Below are positions 8,518 to 16,821 of a stretch of 64,000 nucleotides of DNA, in pieces. The translations under genes and the position numbers were made by a program. Positions within the stretch are counted from its first letter, which is position 1. Every line of letters starts with the position of its first letter. Origin of the DNA: Pigmentiphaga sp. H8 (GTDB lineage: Bacteria > Pseudomonadota > Gammaproteobacteria > Burkholderiales > Burkholderiaceae_B); NCBI RefSeq assembly GCF_003854895.1, contig NZ_CP033966.1, forward strand, positions 2,232,001 through 2,296,000. Direction: 5' to 3'. The notes beneath the pieces are model-generated. The model made no database searches. It was not told the DNA's origin and saw only the letters and a list, made by a program, of their open reading frames with translations.

Positions 8518-8546
8518 GTTCCCCGGCCCATCAGGCTCCGGGGAAC
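8518..8546 (+). promoter_or_regulatory. Hairpin in the leader of the second Rieske oxygenase operon
   Basis: GTTCCCCGG at 8518-8526 pairs exactly with CCGGGGAAC at 8538-8546 across an 11-nt loop. A further CGTTCC/GGAACG pair flanks it, so the element is a nested inverted repeat. It lies 31 nt before the ATG at 8578 within the 295-bp region between the divergent oxygenases. No U-run follows, so it is not a standard terminator; it could be an operator for a nearby Crp/Fnr protein or an mRNA leader structure. The rest of the region shows no other clear signal. Confidence 0.4.
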
Positions 8547-8577
8547 GCGGATACGGAACGATCCTGGAGAATGCCCC

Positions 8578-9909
8578 ATGCTGTCCGCAGCAGATAATGA
8601 CCGCTACAACGACGTCGAGCCGGGGTCCACCCTGCACGACATGGCCCGCCGGTATTGGCTTCCTTACCTGAGGTCCGAGTCGCTCGAACCCAACGGCCCG
8701 CCCAGGAAGGTCGAGCTGCTGGGCGAGCAGTTCGTGTCCTTCCGCGACGGCAACGGGAAGGTCGGGTTCTTCGAGGAGCAGTGCCCGCACCGCGGAGCTT
8801 CCCTGGCCCTGGGCCGCACCGGTGACAATGCGCTGACCTGCATCTTCCACGGCTGGAAGTTCGACGTGTCGGGCAAGTGCATCGCCACGCCGTCGGAGTC
8901 CAATCCGCGCTTCTGTTCGACCATCAAGGTTCCCGCCTTCTCTGTCCGGGAGGCAGGTGGCGCGCTGTGGGTCTATCTGGGGCCGGGCGAACCTCCGGTC
9001 TTTCCCGAATGGGAATTCTGTCTCCTGCCGGCCGAGCATCGACGCGCCCGGGTCGGCTATACGGATTCGAACTGGACACAGAACCTGGAGACGTTGCTGG
9101 ATTCCGCCCACATCGGCCTCCTGCATGCCCAGCCGGTCAAGGCGGAGATCAACGAAAGCGTCGTCGCGATCAAGGGCGTGCATGCGCCGAAGCTGTCGGT
9201 GGTCGATACGCCCTACGGATTCCAGGCCTACTCGCGGCGCGAGCGCGAGGATGGCCAGGTCTATCTGCGCGTGACGGAATACCTGGCGCCGTTCACGGTC
9301 CTGAACGGCAGCATGCGCACCGATGAAGGGCGAGTGCTGTTCATGATCCCGATCAACAATCGGCGTACGGCTTTCTGGCGCTTCGAGTGGGACATGGCCC
9401 ATACCCAGGAGTGGTGGAAGAAACAGTCGATCGAGCGGGGGGCGCTGGGCTTGAAGTTCGTCGACCATGACGACTTCCTGCTCAACTCGCTGGACCGCAG
9501 CCGGGAGGACTTCGGCCAGAATCGCGAGGCGATGAAGCTGGGGCACTGGTCGGGCTTCAAGGACCTGCGCGCCGAGGATGCCGCCGTGGCCGAAAGCGTG
9601 CCCATCGTGGATCGCACGAAGGAGCACCTGGGCGCCAGCGACCTGGTGATCGCCAAGATGCGCCAGCGCTTCTTCCAGGGGCTGGACGAGTTCGAGCGGG
9701 GAGGAAAGCCGCTGGGCCTGGGGCCCAACGGCGATGGCAGCGGTATTGCCTACAACGACCTGCGCGGCACCTCGGAAGTGATCGCACCCGGTGTCGACCA
9801 GATCCAGTACCACAACGTGGAACTGCGCGAAGAGCGCAAGGCGTTGCGCAGGGCATTCCTGGAGGCGCAGAGCGCGAACGCGGCCACCAAGGAGCGGCAA
9901 CATGCGTGA
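8578..9909 (+). CDS. Rieske non-heme iron oxygenase (second)
   Basis: 443-residue Rieske oxygenase, longer than the divergent neighbour. Cluster ligands: CPHRGASL and CIFHGWKF; mononuclear iron site: LETLLDSAHIGLLH. The C-terminal part carries the subgroup pattern DRTKEHLGASDLVIAKMR, as in phthalate dioxygenase-like enzymes. A GGAGA precedes the ATG. It opens the rightward operon and overlaps the fumarylacetoacetase gene by 8 nt, indicating tight coupling. There is no reductase gene in its own operon; the VanB-type reductase at 4314 is the nearest candidate. The two oxygenases are too different to be a recent duplication. Confidence 0.92.
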   Translation: MLSAADNDRYNDVEPGSTLHDMARRYWLPYLRSESLEPNGPPRKVELLGEQFVSFRDGNGKVGFFEEQCPHRGASLALGRTGDNALTCIFHGWKFDVSGKCIATPSESNPRFCSTIKVPAFSVREAGGALWVYLGPGEPPVFPEWEFCLLPAEHRRARVGYTDSNWTQNLETLLDSAHIGLLHAQPVKAEINESVVAIKGVHAPKLSVVDTPYGFQAYSRREREDGQVYLRVTEYLAPFTVLNGSMRTDEGRVLFMIPINNRRTAFWRFEWDMAHTQEWWKKQSIERGALGLKFVDHDDFLLNSLDRSREDFGQNREAMKLGHWSGFKDLRAEDAAVAESVPIVDRTKEHLGASDLVIAKMRQRFFQGLDEFERGGKPLGLGPNGDGSGIAYNDLRGTSEVIAPGVDQIQYHNVELREERKALRRAFLEAQSANAATKERQHA

Positions 9910-11254
9910 TGCTTCTTTCATTCCGGATGCAGGGGCGTCGCGCCTGAACGAGACCCATGATCCGGCGCTGCGCTCGTTCGTGGCCTCGGCCAACCGGCCT
10001 GAGGCCGACTTCCCCATCCAGAACCTGCCTCTGGCTGTCTTCAGGCCCAGGCGCCAGGGAGGTGACTTCCGCGTCGGCGTGGGCATCGGCGACCTGATCC
10101 TGGATATCGGCGCAATGGCGGACTGCCTGGCCGCCGAATGCGGGCCGGCGGTCCAGGCGTGCCGCGGCGCGTCGATGAAGGCGCTGATGGAACTGGGGCC
10201 GGCGCATTGGGCGAGCCTGCGGCTGGGATTGTCGCGGCTTCTGCGGGAAGAGTCGCCATTCCGGCGGGAGGCCGAGCAACATCTGCACACCATCGCCGAT
10301 GCCGAGTTCCTGCTTCCGCTGAAGATCGGCAATTTCTCGGACTACCTGGCCTCGATGCATCACATCTCCAAGGTGATCCGCGTCAAGCGCCCCGACCATC
10401 CCGAGCTTCCCCAGAGTTTCGTCTGGAGTCCGATCGCCTATCACAGCCGGGCGTCGACGGTCCGGACGAGCGGCTACGGCTTCGCCCGCCCTCGGGGGCA
10501 GGCAGGGCGCTTCGAGCACGACCGGCCCTTGACGGACCCGACGCGGATGCTGGACTACGAGGTCGAGCTCGGCATCTACGTGGGCACATCCAACGCGCAC
10601 GGCGAGCCGCTGGGCGTGGATGCCGCCGACGCGGCGATCTTCGGCTATTCGGCGCTGAATGACTGGACGGCGCGGGACATGCAGGGATGGGAGTCCCAGC
10701 CCCTGGGGCCGTTCCAGTCCAAGAGCTTCACGACGACGGTGTCGCCGTGGGTGGTGACGGCGGAGGCCCTGGAACCTTATCGGGTAGCGATGTCCCGGCC
10801 GCAGGGGCAGCCCATGCCGCCCGCCTGCCTGGACTCCGGCCAGAATCGGGAGCGGGGCATGCCGGACGTTCGCATGGAGGTGCTGTTGTTGACCGAGCGG
10901 CTGGTCGAGGCAGGAGAGGGCCCGGTGCTGCTGGGGGCGAGCCGGCTGACGGACGCCTACTGGACACCTGGGCAGATGGTCGCCCATCACACGCTCAACG
11001 GTTGCGTACTGGAGTCCGGCGACCTGATTGGAACGGGCACGATCTCGGGGCCCGGCGACGAGGCCTGCGGCTGCATGTTCGAATTGACGCGAGGTGGCCG
11101 CCAGCCTTTCGCGTTGCCCAACGGCGAAGCGCGCGCGTTCGTCCAGGATGGCGACACGGTGATCGTCCGGGCGCATTGCCAGAAACCAGGGTGGCCGAGG
11201 CTGGGATTCGGGGAGGCGGTCGCCACGGTCCTGCCCGCCAGGCCCGAGGCCTGA
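9902..11254 (+). CDS. Fumarylacetoacetase
   Basis: 450-residue hydrolase that splits fumarylacetoacetate (or a similar diketo acid) into fumarate and acetoacetate. It has the SH3-like N-terminal domain and the FAH catalytic fold with the metal and active-site elements: NFSDYLASMHH (Asp and catalytic His), LDYEVELGIYVG (the E-x-E metal ligands) and NDWTARDMQGWE (Asp ligand). The start ATG lies within the end of the oxygenase gene (8-nt overlap). Homogentisate dioxygenase and a classical maleylacetoacetate isomerase are not in the window, so the enzyme may act in a dedicated pathway rather than in tyrosine breakdown. ScoAB at 2937 could activate the acetoacetate released. Confidence 0.88.
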   Translation: MRDASFIPDAGASRLNETHDPALRSFVASANRPEADFPIQNLPLAVFRPRRQGGDFRVGVGIGDLILDIGAMADCLAAECGPAVQACRGASMKALMELGPAHWASLRLGLSRLLREESPFRREAEQHLHTIADAEFLLPLKIGNFSDYLASMHHISKVIRVKRPDHPELPQSFVWSPIAYHSRASTVRTSGYGFARPRGQAGRFEHDRPLTDPTRMLDYEVELGIYVGTSNAHGEPLGVDAADAAIFGYSALNDWTARDMQGWESQPLGPFQSKSFTTTVSPWVVTAEALEPYRVAMSRPQGQPMPPACLDSGQNRERGMPDVRMEVLLLTERLVEAGEGPVLLGASRLTDAYWTPGQMVAHHTLNGCVLESGDLIGTGTISGPGDEACGCMFELTRGGRQPFALPNGEARAFVQDGDTVIVRAHCQKPGWPRLGFGEAVATVLPARPEA

Positions 11255-11279
11255 GCACGGAAGCGGGCGAGGAGCAACC

Positions 11280-12257
11280 ATGGCAAGCGTGATCCGGTTT
11301 CACCAGACGGGAGGGCCCGAGGTCCTGCGGTGCGAGGCGTATGACGTTGCCCCGCCGGGCTATGGCGAGGTGAGGATCCGGCATGCCGCGATAGGCGTCA
11401 ATTTCAATGACATCTATTTCCGGTCGGGACTGTATCCCGTCGCCTTGCCGTCGCCGTTGGGGCGATCGGCCGCCGGCGTCGTCGAAGAACTGGGGGCGGG
11501 CGTGGCGGATGTCAAGGTAGGGGACCGCGTGGCTTACGCCAGCAGCCCGCTGGGGGCCTACAGCAGCGAGCGCATCGTCGATACCCGGTATCTGGTTCCG
11601 GTCCCGCAGGGGGTAGGGCTGGATGTGGCCGCGGCCAGCACCATGCGCGGCATGACCGCGGCCTACCTGATGCGCCGCATCCACCCCTGGCGGGCGGGCG
11701 AGTCCCTGGTGCTGCATGCGGCGGCGGGCGGCACCGGCCTGATCGTCGGCCAATGGGCCCGGCATCTCGGGCTGCGCGTGATCGGAACCGTGTCGGATCC
11801 CGGCAAGGTCGACATCGCGCTGGCCCATGGCTGCGAACACGTGATCGTGCGCGGCGGCACCGACGAGGTCGTGGCGCAGGTCATGGCGTTGACGGGCGGC
11901 CGCGGCGTACCCGTGGTGCTGGACGGCGTGGGCCGGAGCACTTTTGACGTGTCGCTGCGCGTCCTGTCCAGGCGAGGGCTGTTCGTCAGTTTCGGCGCCG
12001 CGTCCGGTCCGGTGCCTCCCATCGATGCCATCGCTCTGGGGCGCCACGGATCGCCTTTCTTCACCCGGCCGGCATTGGCCGACTATGCGTCGACGAAGCA
12101 GGAGAGGCGGGAGCTGGCGGGGGAATTCTTCCAGCTCGTCGAATCGGGCGCGATACGCATCCACGTGAACCAACGGCTGGCGTTGGCCGACTGTGGGCAG
12201 GCTCATCGGGCGCTGGAATCGGGCCGCCTGGTGGGGGTATCGGTACTCGTACCGTAG
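11280..12257 (+). CDS. NADPH:quinone oxidoreductase (medium-chain dehydrogenase family)
   Basis: 325-residue cytoplasmic MDR-superfamily protein of the QOR class: GroES-like domain with GVNFNDIYFRSGLYP (residues about 39-53), then a Rossmann domain with the nucleotide-binding AAAGGTGLIVGQWA. Zinc ligands of alcohol dehydrogenases are absent, as expected for quinone or enone reductases. It is third in the rightward Rieske operon, 25 nt after the fumarylacetoacetase, with a good GAGGAG ribosome site before the ATG. It may reduce a quinone or an alpha,beta-unsaturated intermediate. Confidence 0.87.
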   Translation: MASVIRFHQTGGPEVLRCEAYDVAPPGYGEVRIRHAAIGVNFNDIYFRSGLYPVALPSPLGRSAAGVVEELGAGVADVKVGDRVAYASSPLGAYSSERIVDTRYLVPVPQGVGLDVAAASTMRGMTAAYLMRRIHPWRAGESLVLHAAAGGTGLIVGQWARHLGLRVIGTVSDPGKVDIALAHGCEHVIVRGGTDEVVAQVMALTGGRGVPVVLDGVGRSTFDVSLRVLSRRGLFVSFGAASGPVPPIDAIALGRHGSPFFTRPALADYASTKQERRELAGEFFQLVESGAIRIHVNQRLALADCGQAHRALESGRLVGVSVLVP

Positions 12258-12303
12258 CGGCCGGGCTGGCAGCCGGGCGCTGACTACAACAACAGGAGAC
12301 ATA

Positions 12304-13308
12304 ATGAAGATCCAATCGAGAAACTTCCGGGTCGCGTTGCCCCGGGCAGCCTGTCTGGCATTGATGGCATACGCGGCGGCGGCTTCGGCCGCCGACGGCT
12401 ATCCTTCGCGTCCCATATCGCTGATCGTCCAGGCGGCGCCGGGCGGTTCATCCGATATCACCGCGCGTGTGCTGGCCCAGAAGCTTTCCGTGGCCATGAA
12501 CACGCAGGTCGTCGTCATCAACGAGCCGTCGGCGGGCGGCATCGTTGCCATGCAGCGGGTCAAGCGCGCCGAACCGGACGGCTACACGCTGATGATCATG
12601 GGCACGAAGGCGGCGATCGGCGATGCGATCTTCGCCGCCAAGAACATCGACGTGCTGCGTGATTTCGAACCGGTCGCGCAGATCAGTACCGGTCAGCTCG
12701 CCGTGGTGGTCAAACGCGACTCGCCGTTGAAGACCATGGAAGACCTGATCCGGGAGATCAAGACGAAGCCGGGGCGGGTCATCGTGGCGACGGGCGACGT
12801 GGCGGGGGGAATCCAGTATCTGGGCGCGGCCTTGATGCGGGAGGAGACCAAGGGGGATTTCGTCATCGTTCCCTACGGGACGGCGGCCAAGCTGACGACC
12901 GCGGTGCGCGCGGGGGAGGTCGATGCGGCCTTCGAACTGGTGCCGGGAATCGTCGGGTCGCTGCGCGACGGCGAGGCGCGCGCGCTGGCCGTAGGCGGGA
13001 CGAATCAGTTGCAGGATCTGCCCGGCATGAAAGGCGTTCCCACGATGAAGGACGTGGGCCTGCCCGAGAGCGACGTGACGACGTCCACCTTCGTGGTCGC
13101 GCCGGCGGGAACGCCCGCGACCATCGTCAAGACCTTGAATACCGAGATCCTGCGCGCCCTGTCCCAGCCGGACCTGCAGCAGGCCTCGCGCTCGCGGGGA
13201 TCGGGCATTCCCGAGCCGTATTCGGCGCAAGAGACCAAGATCCAGCTGACCCGGGAAGTCGCGCGCTGGCAGGGCATCGTGAAACAGGCGAACGTCAAGT
13301 CGCAATAG
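12304..13308 (+). CDS. Bug-type (TctC) periplasmic solute receptor
   Basis: 334-residue secreted receptor. The signal peptide (CLALMAYAAAASAADGYPSR region) is cleaved near ASA-ADG; the binding-protein landmarks are VQAAPGGSSDITARVLA, VVINEPSAGG and EPDGYTLMI. The start ATG has AGGAG about 8 nt upstream. It is fourth in the rightward Rieske operon and followed by a porin, so the pair could bring the oxygenase substrate across the outer membrane and periplasm. Sequence divergence from the receptor at 6062 argues for a different ligand. Confidence 0.9.
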   Translation: MKIQSRNFRVALPRAACLALMAYAAAASAADGYPSRPISLIVQAAPGGSSDITARVLAQKLSVAMNTQVVVINEPSAGGIVAMQRVKRAEPDGYTLMIMGTKAAIGDAIFAAKNIDVLRDFEPVAQISTGQLAVVVKRDSPLKTMEDLIREIKTKPGRVIVATGDVAGGIQYLGAALMREETKGDFVIVPYGTAAKLTTAVRAGEVDAAFELVPGIVGSLRDGEARALAVGGTNQLQDLPGMKGVPTMKDVGLPESDVTTSTFVVAPAGTPATIVKTLNTEILRALSQPDLQQASRSRGSGIPEPYSAQETKIQLTREVARWQGIVKQANVKSQ

Positions 13309-13357
13309 GGCGGCCGCCCGGCTGTCGTCTTATCGAATCAGAATCAACGGAGGGGAA

Positions 13358-14395
13358 ATGAAGACGATCACCATCGTCGGGGGAATGATTTGCCTGGGGG
13401 CATGGAACTGCGCCGGCGCACAGGCCAAGGTGACCATCTACGGGATCGTGGACTCCGGTTTCGTCCATCAGTCCGATCCGATCGCGCCCAAGCAAGGAAG
13501 CGTAACGTCGCTGACGGGAGGAGGGCAGTCCGGATCGCGCTTCGGGCTGCGGGGCGTGGAGGACCTGGGCAACGGATGGAAAGCCACGTTCGACCTGGAG
13601 GCAGGGTTCAACGCCGACACGGGCACCTCGACGCTGGGCGCGCTGTTCGGGCGCAAGGCCCATGTCGGACTGGATACGCCCATGGGGAACATCAAGCTGG
13701 GCAGGCAGTACAGCCCGTTCTACCTCGATGCGATATTGCCCGCGGATCCTTTCGGCATGGGGATGATGGGCAGAATGAACAACGTCTTCAGCACGAACTC
13801 CCGCGTCAACAACTCGGTTTCCTACGCGACGCCGAGATGGAGGGGGTGGGCCGCGGGTTTCCTGTATGGCTTCGGCGAGGTTGCCGGAAACCGCTCGGCC
13901 GCGCGCGCCTATAACGGCGCGCTGAGCTACCAGGATGGTCCTGCCCGCGTGGCGTTGGGCTACTCCAACCAGCGCAATGCCACCGATACGGCCACCAGCC
14001 ACTCCGTCGCGCTGACGGGGAGCTACCGCGCCGGAGCGGTGACGGTGTATTCGGCGTTCCAGGCGGTCCGGTCCACCTTGAACGGCGTGCCCGGGACGAC
14101 GATCGCGGATACGAACGTCAACATCTACATGGCCGGCCTGAAATGGTCGAGGGGGCCGCATACCGTGCTTGGCGGCATCACCCATGCGCGCGACCAGCGC
14201 CGGACCGGGGCCACCGGTGCCAAGGCGACGTTTTATGCGATGGGCTATACCTATGCCTTGTCCAAACGAACGAACCTGTACACCTCGTTCGGCTTGATTC
14301 GCAATCGCTCGGGCGCAGCGTACTCGATCGGCGATGCGACGACGCCGGTCTATGGCCAGAAGGGCTTCGACGTCGGCATCAGGCACCGCTTCTAG
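13358..14395 (+). CDS. Gram-negative general porin
   Basis: 345-residue outer-membrane beta-barrel of the betaproteobacterial porin family. N-terminal signal ends near GAQAKVTIYGIVDSGF, the invariant 'vTlYG.vD.g' first strand. Further landmarks are GSRFGLRGVEDLGNGWKATF, the constriction-loop region KLGRQYSP, and the C-terminal strand ending in Phe (GIRHRF) required for BAM-dependent insertion. It is the last gene of the rightward operon, 49 nt after the Bug gene. Its stop codon overlaps the stop of the converging Crp/Fnr gene by 4 nt. Confidence 0.93.
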   Translation: MKTITIVGGMICLGAWNCAGAQAKVTIYGIVDSGFVHQSDPIAPKQGSVTSLTGGGQSGSRFGLRGVEDLGNGWKATFDLEAGFNADTGTSTLGALFGRKAHVGLDTPMGNIKLGRQYSPFYLDAILPADPFGMGMMGRMNNVFSTNSRVNNSVSYATPRWRGWAAGFLYGFGEVAGNRSAARAYNGALSYQDGPARVALGYSNQRNATDTATSHSVALTGSYRAGAVTVYSAFQAVRSTLNGVPGTTIADTNVNIYMAGLKWSRGPHTVLGGITHARDQRRTGATGAKATFYAMGYTYALSKRTNLYTSFGLIRNRSGAAYSIGDATTPVYGQKGFDVGIRHRF

Positions 14396-15090
14396 GGGAG
14401 CGGGGCGGGGGTTGGCAGTATCGCCAGCTCCTGCAGGGCGGCCCTGTCGGCGATCACGATGCGGCCGTATTCCAGGGCAAGCACGCCGAGTTTCTCCAGT
14501 GCCCGCAGTTCGCGGTTGACCCCTTGCCTGCGGGTGCCGAGCAATTCGGCCAGCTCGTCCTGAAGGACTTCTATCTCGTTCGTGGCGTGCCCCGACGCGT
14601 TGGCGATGAGGCCCAGCAGCGAGGCGAGCCGCGCGCGCAGGGAGCCCGTGGAGGCGTCGGCATACAGGGCGATCATGTTCCTGTGCCGTCGGTTGAATCC
14701 CGCGAACATGGCGACGGCCAGGCGGCCGTTGCGCACCAGCATGTCTTTCAGAAAGGGACCGGGTATCCTGACCAGATGGGTCTGGCCCCGGCACGTGACG
14801 GTGTAGACGAAGGGTTCGCCGGACAGCAGCGGACCGAGGCCCAGGAAATCGCCGGCAAAGCGCAGCCGGAAGGCGAACTCGCGGTTGGAGCCGGTGCGCA
14901 AGGACATGCGCAGCGAGCCGGACGCGATCAGGTACAGGAAGGGAACGGTTTCCCCCGGTCCATGGAGCAAGGTGCCGGATTCGAGCCGCAGGACCTCCGA
15001 GGCCTCGACCAGCCGGGCGATGTCCGCCTCGGACCATTCCCGGAACAGCTCGGATTGCGAGATGGCGACTCGCGCCAGCGTGGAGGTCAT
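14392..15090 (-). CDS. Crp/Fnr-family transcriptional regulator (second paralogue)
   Basis: 232 residues with the same organisation as the regulator at 5295: cNMP-like sensor (LESGTLLHGPGETVPFLYLIASG, then RLRFAGDFLGLGPLL) and winged helix (VLQDELAELLGTRRQGVNREL). The two proteins share long collinear motifs, so they are paralogues. No Fnr cysteines. Start chosen at ATG 15090; an upstream ATG at 15138 would give an N-terminus (MLGWPHP) that resembles the start of the other paralogue and cannot be excluded. It converges on and overlaps the porin gene at the stop codons. Confidence 0.82.
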   Translation of the reverse strand: MTSTLARVAISQSELFREWSEADIARLVEASEVLRLESGTLLHGPGETVPFLYLIASGSLRMSLRTGSNREFAFRLRFAGDFLGLGPLLSGEPFVYTVTCRGQTHLVRIPGPFLKDMLVRNGRLAVAMFAGFNRRHRNMIALYADASTGSLRARLASLLGLIANASGHATNEIEVLQDELAELLGTRRQGVNRELRALEKLGVLALEYGRIVIADRAALQELAILPTPAPLP

Positions 15091-15237
15091 TGTTCGCGTC
15101 GGCTGCCGATCGGAGACGGGATGCGGCCATCCTAGCATGGTCGCCAGGAAGCTGACGGTGATGCCGCACGTGCCGTGCGCCGCGCCGGCATCCCTTGAGG
15201 CATGATGACCGATTGAACGGACGAAAGGAGAGCAGGC

Positions 15238-15657
15238 ATGAAGCCACGCATCAGCGTGATCACGATCGGCGTGGACGACCTGGAGGCCTCGGTGGCGTTC
15301 TACCGCGACGGCTTGGGGTTGCCGACCGAGGGCATCATCGGCAAGGAGTTCGAACACGGTGCGGTGGCCTTCTTCGAGCTCCAGGCGGGGCTCAAGCTGG
15401 CGCTGTTCGCGCGCGCGGACATCGCGCACGACGCCGGGATAGAAAGAAGCGGGCGCAGTCCGACGGAGTTCACGCTTGGCCACAACGTCGCGTCGCGCGA
15501 GGAGGTCGACGCGGTGATGGCCCGCGCCGCCGCCGCGGGTGCCCGCGTGGTGAAGCCGGCGCAGCCAACCTTTTGGGGCGGGTACGCCGGCTATTTCCAG
15601 GATTTCGACGGCCATCTCTGGGAAGCCGTCCATAACCCCGCCTGGACGCCCGACTGA
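15238..15657 (+). CDS. VOC-family (glyoxalase/bleomycin-resistance) protein
   Basis: 139-residue two-module vicinal-oxygen-chelate protein. The first beta-alpha-beta module is ISVITIGVDDLEASVAFYRDGLG, the second ends with YFQDFDGHLWEAVHNPAW, whose Glu is a usual metal ligand. Such small proteins include glyoxalase I, dioxygenases and antibiotic-binding proteins; the reaction cannot be assigned. AAAGGAGAG precedes the ATG. It is divergent from the Crp/Fnr gene and followed by the unusual promoter of the next Bug gene. Confidence 0.85.
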   Translation: MKPRISVITIGVDDLEASVAFYRDGLGLPTEGIIGKEFEHGAVAFFELQAGLKLALFARADIAHDAGIERSGRSPTEFTLGHNVASREEVDAVMARAAAAGARVVKPAQPTFWGGYAGYFQDFDGHLWEAVHNPAWTPD

Positions 15658-15689
15658 ACGAGGGGGGCGATCATCGCTGGCAGCCTTCC

Positions 15690-15774
15690 TTTTGTGAAAC
15701 GACCGTATTAAAAATAATGCTTATATCCCAATATTTGGGATATATTGAAAAAATTAAACGATCGTTTTACAAAA
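15690..15774. promoter_or_regulatory. Paired inverted operators flanking a palindrome, upstream of a Bug gene
   Basis: Two related 22-bp elements face each other: 15690-15711 (core GTGAAACGACCGTATTAA) and 15753-15774 read on the minus strand (core GTAAAACGATCGTTTAAT), identical at 17 of 22 positions. Between them lies a perfect palindrome with arms ATATCCCAA (15723-15731) and TTGGGATAT (15735-15743), spacer TAT. The second element contains the 12-bp palindrome AAACGATCGTTT (15756-15767), a form common among TetR-type operators. The stretch is strongly AT-rich compared with its surroundings and ends at the AGGAGG of the Bug gene. No TetR gene is adjacent. Confidence 0.6.
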
Positions 15775-15783
15775 GGAGGCGCC

Positions 15784-16746
15784 ATGCGGCTTATCCCAGC
15801 GATATTCGCGATGTTCTCGTGCCTGGCCGCCGGCACGGCCGCGGCCCAGTCCTATCCGGCGCATCCCATCCGGTGGCTGGTTCCCTATCCCGCTGGCGGC
15901 GGCGCCGACAACGTGGCGCGGGTCGTCACGCAGCACCTGGCACGGAAGCTGGGGCAGGCGATCGTGGTGGACAACCGGCCGGGCGGCAACACCATCATCG
16001 GCACGCAGGCGCTGTTGTCGGCCGCCCGCGACGGCTACACCGTGATGAACACGGCCGAGCAGGTCGCGGTGAACGCCGCGCTGTATCCCGACCTGAAATA
16101 CTCGGCCGAGCGCGACCTGGACTTCGTGGCGCCGCTGGTGCGCACGCCGCTGCTCCTGCTGGCCCGCCGCGACCTGCCGGTTTCGGATGCGGCGGGGCTC
16201 CTGGCCTACATGAAGGAGCGGGGCGACCGGGTCACCTATGGAAGCTGGGGGCAGGGCGGGATGAATCACCTGACCATGGAGGCCCTGGCCGGGCGGGTGG
16301 GCGTGCATCCTACCCATGTGCCGTTTCCGGGTGCCGCGCCGGCGATACGCGACCTGCTCGGCGGCCAGATCGACCTGTATTTCTCCGATCCGGCCACGGC
16401 GCTGCCCTATCTGCGCACGGGCAAGCTGAAGGTCCTGCTGGTGTCCACCCGGGAGCGCCTGCCTTACCTGCCCGACGTGCCCACCGTGGACGAAAGCGGC
16501 TATCCGGGATTCGACATGTACAGCTGGCAGGGCGTGCTGGCGCCCAAGGGCATGCCGCCGCAGGTGCGGGATATCCTGGCGGCGGCCATACGCGACACGC
16601 TGCAACAGCCCGACGTGAACCAGGAACTGCGCGACCGGGGCTTCATTCCCGATCCCGGCACGCCCGAGCAGTTCCGGGCATTCTTCCTGCGCAGCCAGGC
16701 CGAGCTGGGCGAAATCGTGCGCAAGCGGAACATCCGGATCCAGTGA
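15784..16746 (+). CDS. Bug-type (TctC) periplasmic solute receptor
   Basis: 320-residue secreted receptor. The signal peptide MRLIPAIFAMFSCLAAGTAA is cleaved before QSYPAHP; mature landmarks are VPYPAGGGADNVARVV, VVDNRPGGNTIIG, ARDGYTVM and the family C-terminus. AAAGGAGG stands 7 nt before ATG 15784. It is a monocistronic unit behind the paired operator described at 15690-15774, which is the most elaborate control region seen in front of any Bug gene in this window. The ligand is unknown. Confidence 0.92.
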   Translation: MRLIPAIFAMFSCLAAGTAAAQSYPAHPIRWLVPYPAGGGADNVARVVTQHLARKLGQAIVVDNRPGGNTIIGTQALLSAARDGYTVMNTAEQVAVNAALYPDLKYSAERDLDFVAPLVRTPLLLLARRDLPVSDAAGLLAYMKERGDRVTYGSWGQGGMNHLTMEALAGRVGVHPTHVPFPGAAPAIRDLLGGQIDLYFSDPATALPYLRTGKLKVLLVSTRERLPYLPDVPTVDESGYPGFDMYSWQGVLAPKGMPPQVRDILAAAIRDTLQQPDVNQELRDRGFIPDPGTPEQFRAFFLRSQAELGEIVRKRNIRIQ

Positions 16747-16821
16747 CCGGCGGGGCCGGCATGCACCGGCGCGGCGAGTGCGCTATCTTTGGATTCTGTC
16801 CACGTCGACGGCGTGCCGTGT

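Noticed and set aside
13295..15247. A 650-codon minus-strand frame over the porin and Crp/Fnr genes
   Set aside because: It is antisense to the porin and out of frame with the regulator; both real genes have complete family motifs.
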